From Spongilla lacustris (Eukaryota > Porifera > Demospongiae > Spongillida > Spongillidae), in the NCBI GenBank assembly GCA_949361645.1, contig OX442415.1, positions 28,298,351 to 28,362,350 on the forward strand: DNA of 64,000 nucleotides. Direction: 5' to 3'. Positions 22,170 to 33,225 of this stretch are shown one piece after another. Both the position numbers and the translations under genes were made by a program. The number at the start of each line of letters is the position of its first letter. Within the stretch, counting starts at the first letter, position 1. The notes under the pieces were generated by a model that saw only the letters and a program-made list of their open reading frames with translations, was not told the DNA's origin and did not search any database.

Positions 22170-22590
22170 CTTTGAATTTTGAATTACAGATGGTACGTTT
22201 ACCTCAGTACCACATGGAGGAGATGGTGTTGCAAACATGTGAGAGGCACGCTCCTGCTGGAAGGTCTGTTTTACATGAGTTGCATTGAAGCAATACATCA
22301 CTTAGGAGGGACAAGAAGACATCAGGAGCTGCACTTATGCTGGCAGCAGTTAAAGGTGAGTTGTCATGGCAACAGGAACGTGTTGTTTGCCGACAATGTC
22401 ATTCTGCACAGACAAGACTTTGGCACGGTAGCTCTACTGGTCTGTGCAGAATACAAAGGCAGAGTGGACACTTTAGATAGTTGATTGCAGAAACTGATTG
22501 TGTAGCAGCTGGCTGGACACTGGTTGAAATCGAAACAGGTGCAATGTACCCAATATGTGTAAATAATGACTGTAGTGATTCACTTGACAT
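22170..22590 (-). pseudogene. Zinc-finger relic of a probable transposon-related ORF
   Basis: On the minus strand LKCPLCLCILHRPVELPC and then SLVCAE give a RING-like C-x2-C...H...C-x4-C series, followed by a stop. The reading resumes with SISAAPDVFLSLLSDVLLQC, then NSC and a His-x3-Cys, a second possible zinc ligand set. Similar double-finger arrangements occur in RAG1-like and other transposon-derived proteins of marine animals; that link is from memory only. The frame is broken by at least one stop. Confidence 0.4.
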
Positions 22591-22599
22591 TTGGCAGTA

Positions 22600-23785
22600 T
22601 GTTTTGTCACATTTTTTTTCTTCGTACCACCTTTCATTAGCACCTCAAAATGCTGGCAAACCTAAATGTGATCATGCAATTAAATTCAGTTATAATTTGC
22701 TCCTCACTCACTTCACACTTGTCTATAGTATGGGCTTTCCACTTGCAGGGCACGACCAAACTTTTAAATGGTATTAGCTTTTTCTGCCTCAAAGCATTTA
22801 ACACCCTCCCCTTAGCTTACACGGTTTGCAGAACGATTATGGGTGGATCTCAATACGATCATTGATACCAAAAGCTAGTTTATGCTCCTTTTTGTAAAAT
22901 ATGGAGTTGTATATGCTTCTTTTTGACTTATTTGCCACCACCAACCTCCCACCGCACACCCTGCAATGTTTTGTAAGCTAACTGTTATGGAACTCCATCG
23001 CAAAGCATATATAAAAACCAAGATGTTGATAATTATTCATAGATTTCAGCCGCGATTTTATATGCCCTAGATATCGCGTCTCGAGATATGACCCAGCTTA
23101 AATTGTTTTACAATGCCCCTAGATTCTGTATTTTATCGTCACAACTCACCTGGAAGTTCGAGACCCTCACAAATAGCCCACCAAAAGATGCACTCGTAAC
23201 GAATTAAGGGCACGTGATTACTAGAAACGTTGCACCGTATGTTGAAATGCTGTAAACATGTGAGCAGTTAATTTGGGTTTGTGCTTAGACTAATACTATG
23301 CTTGGAATTATCAATAGAGAGGCGTAGTGAAACTGGGTTGTAGCGGAAACAGGCCTTGAAAATGTTACCCCGTTAATGAGCTACCAAAATCATTTTTACG
23401 TAAATGTGCACATCTAAATATCCACTCTGAAACTGATTGAACTAGTTAATGATTTAATGTATTGAATAATAATTGTAATTATAATATAATAGTAATATAA
23501 AAGGTTTGAGATTAGTCAGTTTGGTTGTGCCGTTTACTCATAACGAAATACAGGTCTCAAGTGTCTTATATAAATGCCTGCAAGCAAGTAATTCTTGTAC
23601 CATTAACTGTCTGGAAAACCTATGACTTTAAAAAGTGCGAGAACGTTCACTGGCAGTGGGAACGAGGCAAGAACGCTCATCGTATCAGCCCACATTTCCA
23701 TACATGTACACGGTCGTAGTCTACACGTACCGGCCGCGCCCTAAGATTTTGTATACCGTGTATACGACAGGTTTTGCTCGCAAAT
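22600..23785. other. AT-rich stretch, nothing recognised
   Basis: No coding region or repeat is supported. The final 100 bp may include the promoter of the receptor-like pseudogene that follows. Confidence 0.4.
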
Positions 23786-23894
23786 ATGGACAAGTACAAT
23801 TGCTCGCCAATCTGTGGTTCGACTTAGTGGTAACCGGCGGCGATGGTCTGGCCATCTTGTGCCATTGTGATGATGATGTACCTGAAGCTACATC

Positions 23895-25419
23895 CACTGT
23901 GCAAAAACTTTGTTATACGATAGCGTATTCTATAGCGTATATTTGAATATACACCTTAAATATACACGCCAGCGTATAGAACCATATACGCAGATGCGTA
24001 ATTCAAATATAACCGATCACGCGACATTTGTGGTTGCTTAGCAAACCGTTGAATTCACTTTGTGGCTACGTTGTCGGTCACCGTATACTAAGTGCTTCAT
24101 ATTCCGTATATTATCCTCCTACCACTCCCACCCCTCGTTCCCGATCCAGTTTATTCAATATAAAATTTTAATCATTTTGCACATGTACAACAAAACAACA
24201 AACTAACAGTCCGAGGCGGCAATCTGCATATATTCGATCCAAGGCACCTGTACAGAATACGAACAATAAATTAATATATTTCACTCACCACATATCATAT
24301 CCTCGTTCTGTTTATACATGATTCTATATATAAAGTACATTATCGGGTAAGTGATATGCTTACCTTTCTTGTCTCCTATCTCCGATGTTTGACTTAAAAC
24401 AATGGAACAGTGCGGGGTAACACTTACCGTACCGTCCGGTCGGAGTCTGCAAGTTAAAAAAAACCTTAGCAAAACACAACAAATGAATAGGCCTATACCT
24501 TTTTATATCGCGCTCCATTATGCCTGTTGTTCTATCATTTCGGTTGTTCAACCGAACGGGAACACTTAGGACACTTGCAAACCTAGTGCAAATAGAGAAA
24601 GGTGAATTCATTCTTTAGCAACTACAACACATAATACCGGTAACTTGTACACTCTGGAAAGACGAACTATTGTCATTTAACGATCAAAACCCAGATCTCA
24701 GCGCGATTCTTACAGTCCTTCTGTCTGTTCATACCAAAAGCAACACGACCATGAAATAGCCCGCCAAAAATCTACAAATCACATGCACGGTTAGTTAACC
24801 ACATTTCTAATTGGAGCACTTTTGTATCGTACTACACAAACATTTGTACAGGGGTCCAATAGAGGTCTACTGTGTAGGCATTCTACTGCTTCCATTGTAG
24901 CATTTACTGGGATCCGATGAGATCATGACCAAACTCAACTGGCGAGTTAGCATAGGCCATAGCCATGCACCATGGGCCCGGCCTACCAATCACAAAATTT
25001 ACCGCCCTATATACGGGTACACCAAGCAGATATATATAACCTATGACGTCCAGCAGCACTAATAGAAGCAAAGTAGCACTCCTTCCCAGACTTCGATGCC
25101 TACACACCTTCCTACCTCACGTGGGTCCGGGTACGGGTCTGACCACTCATGAATTAATTCTGTGGTATACTTATGTAAACAGTGGGATGAAATATACGCA
25201 GTAGTATAACTCACTACAGTATATTCAAATATACTCTTAAGAATACACTATCGTATATTTTGAAGGTGTGCTTATATAAACGTTGACGTATTTGACACTT
25301 GCGTATTCTCAAATATACGCGGTCGTACACTTCAAATATACAACACAGGTTATATTTTGCGCATTCCTCAAATATACGCATAAATATACACTATCGTATA
25401 ACAAACTTTTTGCACAGTG
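23895..25419. mobile_element. CACTA-like non-autonomous transposon in the receptor pseudogene
   Basis: The ends are CACTGTGCAAAAACTTTGTT and its inverted partner CACTGTGCAAAAAGTTTGTT; 34 bases match with two differences. The element is 1,525 bp and is flanked by ATC on both sides (23892-23894, 25420-25422). CACTG ends, a 3-bp duplication and subterminal repeats (many TCAAATATACGC/TTGAATATACAC units within 120 bp of each end) are features of the CACTA/EnSpm class. No transposase is seen inside. Confidence 0.75.
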
Positions 25420-26027
25420 ATCTGAAATTCATGTATCGCCTTATGCTATATCAGGTTCTGAGCGCAGTACTATCGTCAGTCATGTGGATGATTTATGGAT
25501 TCGTCATAAAGCTATACAAGGGGGATGTTTGCGTTCCGTGGGTAAATATTATACTGTGTTTGGCATTTTTTTGTGCCCAGTTACAGCTCTACTTGGCGGC
25601 CTCAATGGCCGTATACATATGTCTTCTCACCGTCCAAGCAGAGGGCCTAGAACAATGTATACAGGAGCGCAAGTGGATTGTAGATGCTGTTGTGGTAGGC
25701 CCGGTCTTTTTTCTTTGTGCTACCTTCTTGACAGCATTGATATTCATCCCTTCAGACTCTTGGCCTGGTACATCATGCAGTACAGTTAATTCCTTCCTTT
25801 TCCTGATAGATGTGGTTGCCGTTGCCTGGTTTATCATCATCATCATGGTACTTCCAACGTGTGTTCTAGCTTGCAGAGCAAAAAATGAAATGCGCCAACA
25901 GTATAAGAAGCTTCTTTGTCAGCAATTACCTCTTCTGACATTCCCAGCGATGTTTATTATTCTCCTGCCGGTACTCTTAGTTGCATTATACTACAGTGAT
26001 GGTTTGAGTCCATCAAGCTGGAAATCC

Positions 26028-26286
26028 ATGGGCGTAAGCAGGGGGGGGGGGGGGGGGGGTCGATGGGTTCGAACGACCCCCCCCTCCACAAAATGAGGTC
26101 ACCTTTTTTTAAATGAGGTCACCAGTTTTAACGGACAGCACCCCCCCCCTCCCCACCCCCCACCCCCGCTCGTTGAATCGGCCGAAGGCGGACAGCACCC
26201 ACCCCCCTGCTCGTTGAATCGGCCGGAGGCGGACAGCACCCCCCACCCCCCCCCCCCGCTCGTCGAATCGGCCGAAGGCGGACAGC

Positions 26287-26318
<32 letters not shown>

Positions 26319-26448
26319 CTCGTTGAATCGGCTGAAGGCGGACAGCACCCCCCCCCCCCAGCTCATTGAATCCATAATTTTGCGTGACGTAAGGTCACCT
26401 TGTATAAAATTTCGACCCCCCCCTTTCCCGAAGGCTGCGTACGCCCAT
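26028..26448. mobile_element. MITE with ATGGGCGTA inverted ends and internal G/C-rich tandem repeats
   Basis: ATGGGCGTAAGCAG at the left is inverted at the right (revcomp ATGGGCGTACGCAGCC). GAAATCC occurs on both sides (26021-26027, 26449-26455) as the target duplication. Inside are a poly(G) run (26040-26059) and four or five roughly 60-bp tandem units (GGACAGCACC, poly(C), GCTCGTTGAATCGGC) at 26130-26370. No coding capacity. Confidence 0.75.
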
Positions 26449-26470
26449 GAAATCCATTGGTGCTACTACT

Positions 26471-26690
26471 TCCATGTGGTGCTGCATAAGTAACATTGTA
26501 CTAGCCATACACATCAGTACTATTCTGTATATCAGACAAAAGGCGACCCCAAGAATAGTGTCACCTGACACGGCGCGACAGTATACGGTATGCAGGTGGT
26601 GCTGCATAAATAACATCGTACTAGCCATACACCGCATCAGTAAGGTTACTATCAGACGAAAGGCGACCCCAAAAATAGCAACACCTGAGA
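26471..26690 (+). repeat. Imperfect 125-bp tandem duplication in the receptor C-terminal exon
   Basis: GGTGCTGCATAAGTAACATTGT and following bases to CACCTGACACGG (about 26477-26572) recur with scattered changes at about 26599-26690. It duplicates the last hydrophobic segment of the pseudogene. Confidence 0.8.
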
Positions 26691-26775
26691 CGGTAACTGA
26701 ACGCAGTCCATTGCACTACTCCACCACAAATAATGCTAAAAGTGGTACTTACTTCTCCATTCAAGTTGAAGATTA

Positions 26776-27244
26776 AATATAGCTGTATCATTTGCCAGTA
26801 TAAACTTGTAATTGGTTTTGGCGGAATTTTAAGATATGCTGCATGCGTGTGCAATTTAACTTTACCGTGTGTACACATATGATGTATTATAAATTAAAAT
26901 TAACGTAACACTGATAAAAGTTGTGATACTGAAAGGATTTGTAACGAACAGATTCAGTAATTTTAAAATAAAAGAAGGTATTATGGATATTTAATAAAGT
27001 ATGAAATTACTGATGTACTATTACAGACGTAAATTTAGCATACAATTCAATTTACTACTGAGGTCTGTAATATTTATGATTAAATGTAACCCTATTTAAT
27101 ACTAAACAGCTGTTTCCACAAAGGAATGCAATGCTTTTAAAATCAGTACAAATTAGGCCGGATTGAAATTAATTATTAAACACTTGATTTCGTTAATATA
27201 AATTAACATTTGTGAGGCAAATACAATGAACAGACATGCAAAAT
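26776..27244. other. AT-rich stretch
   Basis: No feature recognised. Confidence 0.4.
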
Positions 27245-27247
27245 CCA

Positions 27248-27485
27248 ATGGAGGTAGGAGGAGCCCCTGAGGTAGGAGCCCCTGAGGTAGGAGGAGCCCC
27301 TGAGGTAGGAGGAGCCCCTGAGGTAGGAGGAGCCCCTGAGGTAGGAGGAGCCCTGAGGTAGGAGAAGCCCCTGAGGTAGGAGGAGCTCCTGAGGTAGGAG
27401 GAGCCCATGAGGTAGGAGGAGCCCATGGGGTAGGAGGAGCCCCTGAGGTAGGAGGAGCCCCTGAGGTAGGAGGAGCCCCTGAGGT
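27248..27485 (+). repeat. 18-bp minisatellite
   Basis: About thirteen tandem 18-bp units (GGAGGAGCCCCTGAGGTA). Because 18 is a multiple of 3 it stays open in several frames; this is not evidence for a protein. Confidence 0.95.
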
Positions 27486-27820
27486 GAAAGGACTAACAAA
27501 TGAAATGGAAGCCGTTCTGGTGTTTTGAAATGCAACAAATCACCATGCAGTGCGTACATAATATGGTGCACTTGACTACATATTAGAACGTAGCATACAG
27601 TTGTATGAAAGATTCTCCTTAGAGATTTTTTATCATGAAAATGCAATTCCAGCTCATTAGCATATGTAGTAATGTTTTTTACAAAAACAACAAATTTTGA
27701 TAATCATATTAAAAGGCATTATATAAAAGTGCAGCAAGCTGCAGCAATCACCTTTACACAAGGAGGTTAGAAAGCTAATTAAAATGCATCGAACTGTAAA
27801 AATGGGATTTTAATTATTAC
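27486..27820. other. AT-rich stretch upstream of RAD18
   Basis: No feature recognised until homology with 19163 begins at 27821 (RAD18 promoter region). Confidence 0.4.
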
Positions 27821-27909
27821 CATCCATTGTTTAAAATGTTCACGTGCGGCGCGGAGTTCAAATTTTAATAAGTGCCGGGCCAGGGACGGTTTTAAGCTGA
27901 AGTTAGTAG

Positions 27910-28374
27910 ATGAACAGCTTAGTGCAGGATGGTCCCACGGACCCTTCGGATTGGTCGTTTGGACCTCTCAAGGTAAGCAACTCTATTCAACGCCCACTGT
28001 GTGTAATAACGTACGTTGTCAGGAGCTAGATGCGCTGCTGCGGTGCTCCATATGTTTCGAGTACTTCAGAACAGCAATGATACTATCCAGCTGCTCTCAC
28101 ACCTGTAAGTGCGCGCGTTTTATATATCACGTCACGAGAGCGGTAACGTTAACTTTCTCGCGCTCTTTAAACTAGATTGTTCCCTGTGCATCAGAAAGTT
28201 CCTATTGGTGCGACCTCAATGCCCCACGTGTTCAGCCGTAAGTGCCACCTAATGGACGGTGTGTGCTTCGCGAGAGTGTCATGGTTTTCGTTCTGGTCCC
28301 CAGCCAGCCAAGGAGAGCCAGCTAGTTAACAACAGACCGCTTGACGAGTTAGTGGAGGCGTTTGTCAAAAGCAG
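27910..28374 (+). CDS. RAD18: RAD18 E3 ubiquitin ligase, first four exons (RING region)
   Basis: RAD18 monoubiquitinates PCNA with RAD6 at stalled replication forks in the nucleus. Exons: 27910-27972, 28023-28104, 28176-28237, 28304-28374, with phases 0, 1, 0, 2. Exon 1 begins MNSLVQDGPTDPSDW. Exons 2-3 encode the C3HC4 RING (LLRCSICFEYFRTAM, SCSHTYCSLCIRKFL, RPQCPTC), closely similar to vertebrate RAD18. Exon 4 gives ESQLVNNRPLDELVEAFV, the conserved segment just after the RING. About 92 residues are covered; full-length homologues are about 450-500. I cannot find the later UBZ zinc finger or SAP domain in the following 18 kb, so the gene is either truncated here, has very long introns or is interrupted by the repeat expansion. 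Exon 4's donor runs straight into a (GT)n microsatellite. Confidence 0.9.
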
Positions 28375-28376
28375 GT

Positions 28377-28378
<2 letters not shown>

Positions 28379-28427
<49 letters not shown>
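28379..28427. repeat. (GT)n microsatellite at a RAD18 splice donor
   Basis: The donor AG|GTAAGT at 28375 continues directly into about 24 GT repeats. Confidence 0.95.
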
Positions 28428-28428
<1 letters not shown>

Positions 28429-28780
28429 ATTTTTGGCATCACTGCTTTTGAAACACCTGTACTCTTACTAAGTACATGTAGTACGACAAATGTTGCTGGT
28501 GTGTGTGTGTTTATACCTATGATGTAATATTGATCAGCCTGGCTACTAACCGTAAGATTGACCTGCACCATGTTTATATATCTTTCACTATCTACGCCAT
28601 TAATACACATATATGTGCATGTAATGATGATGTAAGTGATGTCAACCCTGGGCCTACATAAGTGAGCTGTGTCTCTAGAACATGGCTACTTTGTTGGCAC
28701 AACTTGCACCTAAGGTATACTTTTCACAGTTCTTAGCCTTTTGCTGTAGCACTGTTTCCAATACCTCTGTGCTCTGCCCC
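28428..28780. other. Non-coding stretch, presumed RAD18 intron
   Basis: A TCTCTAG-then-AACATGG site at about 28677 looks like an acceptor, but the required phase gives no RAD18-like peptide, so no exon is called. Confidence 0.4.
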
Positions 28781-28782
28781 TT

Positions 28783-29132
28783 CACACACACACACACATG
28801 CGCATGCACACATACACACATATACACACACATGCACACACATGCGCAAACATAACATACACACACACATGCACACACATACACACATGCACACACACAT
28901 ACACACATGCACACACACATACACACATGCACACACACATACACACATGCACACACACATACACACATGCACACACACACACATGCACACACACATGTAC
29001 ACACACATACACACATGCACACACACATACACACATGCACACACACTTGCACATACACACTTACACACATGCATGTACACACATGCACACACACACATGC
29101 ACGTACACACATACATGTACACACACACATGG
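28783..29132. repeat. Compound CA/CACATG/CACATA microsatellite
   Basis: A long alternating purine-pyrimidine tract (ACACACATGCACACACATAC-type). All open frames here are His/Thr or Cys/Val repeats. Confidence 0.97.
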
Positions 29133-29195
29133 TATGCGATAGTGTAATGTACATAATCCCACACATTCACAACTCGTCTGTATGTGATTTTAAAT

Positions 29196-30000
29196 GGGGT
29201 CAAGGCAGCGAAAAAGTACCTAGCGCATATTTTATTATAAAAATGCATCACATTTAAATCACTATAACTTCTCAACGGTTAAGGCTGTTTAGTTCCTATT
29301 TTCAACATTTCATACTACACCATTTCTCTGTGGTAGAACTCAGTTTAGAGTCTTGCACTTGCTCTGTGCCAGAATTGCAACGTCCAACAAATCATCCATA
29401 ACTTTCGGCAGGAGTTATCAAATTGCTTCAAATTCAGTTTGTAGGTTGAGAGGTCCCTTAGCTATTGGATTATTCTATTCGTTAAATTTTATGCCATCTG
29501 TTATGGAGATACAGTTGAACAAAGTACGGGCACGTTTTCGTGCTCAATTTGCGCCAATCATTTCGTCCTGCTCAATGTATGGGGAGACGGTGATAATATC
29601 ATTGGCTCATTGGCGTGAATCGAGCGCAAAAACGTGCCCGTACTTTGTTCAACTGTATTTCCATAATGGATGGCATAAAAATTAACAAACAGAACAATCC
29701 AATAGCCACATGTAAGGGACCTCTCTATCTAGAAACCGAATTTGAAGTGATTTGATTACTCCTATCGAAAGTTATGGCAGGTTTGAACCCAGTCAGGTAT
29801 CGGACATGGCAATTCTAGCACAGAGCAAGTGCAAGACTCTAAACTGAGTTCTACCACAGAGAAATGGTGTAGTATAAAATGTTGGAAATAGGAAGTACAC
29901 AGCCTTAACCGTTGAGAAGTTATAGCAATTTAAACGTCAAGCATTATTATAATAGAATTTTTTTACCATGCACAAGGTCCTTTTTCACTGCCTCCACCCC
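29196..30000. mobile_element. Long palindromic foldback element A
   Basis: The left half (29196-29590) is repeated in inverted form in the right half (29600-30000). Examples are TAGAGTCTTGCACTTGCTCT (about 29346) against AGAGCAAGTGCAAGACTCTA (about 29822), and GTACGGGCACGTTTTCGTGC against the inverse near 29630. The ends read GGGGTCAAGGCAGCGAAAAA and the inverse of GGGGTGGAGGCAGTGAAAAA, flanked by AAAT on both sides. A transcript would form a hairpin of about 390 bp. The core is shared with foldback B at 60647-61463 but the ends are not. Confidence 0.85.
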
Positions 30001-30156
30001 AAATGTTCTAGATCATAATGATTTCCTTTCATTGTTTATCTGATAAATTAATACCAAATGCTCGTGTTTGTGATTCATGCACTAGATATGGTAGTGCATA
30101 TATTTATTTATGCTAGCCATGGAAGGTGTGTGTAACCAGGATGAGGTATGGTGAGG

Positions 30157-30158
30157 TG

Positions 30159-30190
<32 letters not shown>
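30157..30190. repeat. (TG)n microsatellite
   Basis: Short TG run. Confidence 0.95.
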
Positions 30191-30192
<2 letters not shown>

Positions 30193-31756
30193 CTATGCTG
30201 TTCATTGTAAGCTTCGATATATCTATAGGGTTTTGATTTAGGGCACTTTTCAATTTAATAGCTCTGATTTATTGGTTTGGGGAGTATTTATTTGAAGGGC
30301 TTTAATTTGCGATTTGGGGGCTTTGAAATAGAGAGCTTTGAATTTGAGAGCATTGATTTAGAAAGTTTCATTTGGAGGGCTTTGATTCTGGGAGCTCTAC
30401 CCCCTTCTCTCTCCACCCTTCCCCTTGCCCCCTTCCTCCCTCCCCACTAAGTAGTGTTTGGGGGGGGGGGGGGGGGGGGGGGGCCTAACTGCAGTGGGTG
30501 CCATGGTAATGCTCTGGGAACCATAATGATGTCATGGATTTTGTCTTACCACTGAATGTATTTCTAACAGGGCACTTCTGAATATTAATAATTACACTTA
30601 CTAAAATATACACCATGTGTGTGTGTATATGTACACAGACCCAAATGTGCTTAACTTGCATAATCATCGTGAAGTATCATGTATCGACAGTGATCCATCC
30701 ACTGTATCCCTGTATACAGACTGTCAAGGAACTGTTATAAATTAGCCACAAACATTTTATTAAGACCATGCACTCCAATATGAAAAGTTGTTTCCCATTT
30801 CCTGCCCTCGTCAATTTTTTGTATCGCATGCTTTTGTTCATTATTTGATCATGTGATCATGTCAGTTCATTATGATGTAATGACTGTAGTGAAAACTGCA
30901 ATTTTGAATGTATTTGTTGTGTGTTTAGAACTTAGGTATACTTCCCTGGAACACAAGGAACACGCGCTTCGTGATTTCAACAGTTTGCCACAATTGGGGG
31001 GCGGGGCCCAGGGGCTTTGCCCCCTCCCCAGGCCACCCCCAAAAACTATGAATTATAAATATACCACGCCCATCATGGTATTAAATGCTACAATAAACAG
31101 TTGGATTGGTAATTATGAGACCGCCCACCTGAATGGGAAGTAACCATTCATATTGGAGTGGCCTAAGTGAAAAAATTCTAACAGCAAAAGTAGGCATGCT
31201 TGTGAAATAAAATTCATATTTAAAGGTCAATTACGCATTGACTAAGATCTCAAGAACCCTCCTATATCAAGTACATTGCGGAAAACAAAAACAAAAAATG
31301 TAATAACTCCTAAACAGAAGTAGTTAATTAAAGACAGTTTGCAGCTTTTAACTAACTACCCACCTTAGATTAATACTATCAACTTGAAATGAGTGGTCAT
31401 TGTATCTTACTTCAGTGGTTTTAGATGTGGCAAGTTGAAATTATTAAAATTCAATACAATGTTGGATGCCTATATAATATTATGTTTCTAATTATGTGTG
31501 GTGGGAAATTATTAATTTCTTTGATTTAATTTTCTTTTGTTGACACCATCTTTTCAACCCACATTATTGGAGCATTTAGCAACAATAACCAGTCAATTAA
31601 TTTAACTCTCCAGGAGGTCATGGTAGGGACCCAGAAGTAGTTCAGTATACATGTAGGCTAATCTGTTGAAAAAATTTAATGGGCAGCATTTTTTGTGCAG
31701 GGTATAATGATGTCATCATATAGCACAAACCAGTACATGGCATTAATTATAATGGA
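30191..31756. other. Gene-free stretch
   Basis: Includes a degenerate GGGCTTTGATTT-type repeat (30225-30395) and a long poly(G) run (30462-30483). Nothing coding is supported. Confidence 0.5.
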
Positions 31757-31761
31757 CAGGA

Positions 31762-32030
31762 CTTCTATAGCCTTGGTATGGGACTTCTATAGCCTTGGTA
31801 TGGGACTTCTATAGCCTTGGTACAGGACTTCTGTAGCCTTGGTATGGGACTTCTATAGCCTTGGTACGGGACTTCTAGAGCCTTGGTACAGGACTTCTAT
31901 AGCCTTGGTATGGGACTTCTATAGCCTTGGTACGGGACTTCTATAGCCTTGGTATGGGACCTCTAGCCTTGGTACGGGACTTCTATAGCCTTGGTATGGG
32001 ACTTCAATATAGCCTTGGTATGGGACTCTG
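31762..32030 (+). repeat. 22-bp minisatellite
   Basis: About a dozen units of GGGACTTCTATAGCCTTGGTAT-type sequence with small deletions. Confidence 0.95.
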
Positions 32031-32235
32031 TAGGATATGGTGGTTATTGCTAACACTATTTGGAGGAAAACAATTTTAAGTTGTGTGGCAAGTCCAAATA
32101 GCTCATAAATTACCAAACTCATGAGATGTGGGGGGCCAGATTAGATTAGTGATTTAGAGGAAATTAGTTGTGGTAAAGTTTACTTAATTTTCATAAAGGT
32201 AGCTTACCACATATCGTACTTACTTTCTGTGTGTG

Positions 32236-32445
32236 ATGTCTCTTTGCTGCAGAGGTTTGGTAAGGGGAAAATAAATTCCCATCTTATGGTGCATGCTTGT
32301 ATACATGCCCATCTGCCATTGCTAGAACTGCTGGAAACATATTGCACTTTTAATGAGCAGATACTCGTACACATTCACATGAAATGGTTGCTTGAAAAGG
32401 TTGCTAGGTTACCTGGAAAGCAGTTGTGTTCCTTGTGGACCGTAC
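32236..32445 (+). repeat. Diverged direct repeat flanking the large satellite, left copy
   Basis: Matches 35375-35560: TCTTTGCTGCAGAG, then CTGCCATTGC, then ACACATTCACA and GAAAAGGTTGCTAGGTTACC in the same order, with indels. The pair brackets the 32-bp satellite. Confidence 0.75.
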
Positions 32446-33225
32446 TAACACTCTGCACAATAATCGTGTCTCTACTGGGTTCATCGCATTCACTTCAGCT
32501 ATAACATACAGCCACGATCTAAAGAGCAAAAGCAACTAGCTTGACATTAGCCATATCCTGAAAGACTAATATTCTCTACAAATGCTGGCGTTGATACACC
32601 AGGCCCTAAACATGCAGGCTGATTATAAAAGTAGTGACCTTTTCAATGATGCAGATGTGCTGGTTATAGGAAGATCACTGCAGAAGACACCAAAATGGAA
32701 CTTATTAATAAGTGTCAATTCAAAAAAAGTATTGTGATTTGTTTGTATTTGGACAGAACCATAAAAAATATTGTCCAGGTAGTACTGTGAAATGTCTACT
32801 TAATGTTCTCAAAGCTGTCGCTTATTGAAACCTTAAACAAAACTACTTTAGAACATGGATTTCAATTTTGAAGCTGTAGCGATAAAGAGTTACATGTGTT
32901 TGTATTGATGATGTTGCAAAATCCAATATTGTGCTTAGATGTGGTAAAACTGTTAAAATCGGTGCATTTCGTATATTTTATCACCAGCTCAATGGTATGC
33001 CCTCTGCTTAGATGTGGTCTTGAAATCACTGCACATTTCTAAGTTCATGGAATATTTTAATTAAGGGGTGGGGTGATGACCTCCCCCCTCCTCACCCCGT
33101 GCCCAACTCAATTCACCCATGCTTATGTCAATGGCCTACCATGCTACTGTTGTGGTGTGTAGATTAGTGTACTGTAAAAGCTGCACGTAACAAAAGTAAA
33201 TACATGTAAATTAGGCAGCATGCAA
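32446..33225. other. AT-rich stretch
   Basis: No feature recognised. Confidence 0.4.

Larger units (their letters stand above)
23786..26775 (+). pseudogene. Seven-transmembrane receptor-like gene broken by two transposons
   Basis: From ATG 23786 the sequence reads a short N-terminus (MDKYNCSPICGS), then a first hydrophobic segment split between two frames (VVTGGDGLAILC, then AIVMMMYLKLH). At 23895-25419 a transposon intervenes. Beyond it the frame continues LKFMYRLMLYQVLSAVLSS, followed by strongly hydrophobic segments around 25550-25640, 25690-25760, 25790-25870 and 25935-25995. A second element (26028-26448) interrupts after SSWKS, and the frame resumes as SIGATTSMWCCISNIVLAI (a last hydrophobic segment) with a polar tail to a stop at 26775. 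Taking out each insert with one target-site copy restores continuity. Six to seven hydrophobic helices with a Lys/Arg-rich third loop suggest a GPCR. The frame breaks in the first helix argue that it is dead regardless of the insertions. The receptor class is not identified. Confidence 0.65.

Noticed and set aside
26060..26075. tRNA-like T-loop GGTTCGAACG, suggesting a SINE
   Set aside because: No A-box or acceptor stem nearby, and the element has inverted ends and no poly(A) tail.
27193..27646. Ser/Tyr/Leu-Arg and Leu/Pro/Gln-rich repeat frames
   Set aside because: Products of the 18-bp minisatellite.
28677..28720. Candidate RAD18 exon 5 after TCTCTAG
   Set aside because: The phase needed after exon 4 gives a peptide unlike RAD18.
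28783..29132. Cys/Val- and His/Thr-rich open frames
   Set aside because: All frames are open because of the CA/CATG microsatellite; the same applies to 3181-3270, 11152-11277, 44240-44462, 53461-53705 and 54694-55040.
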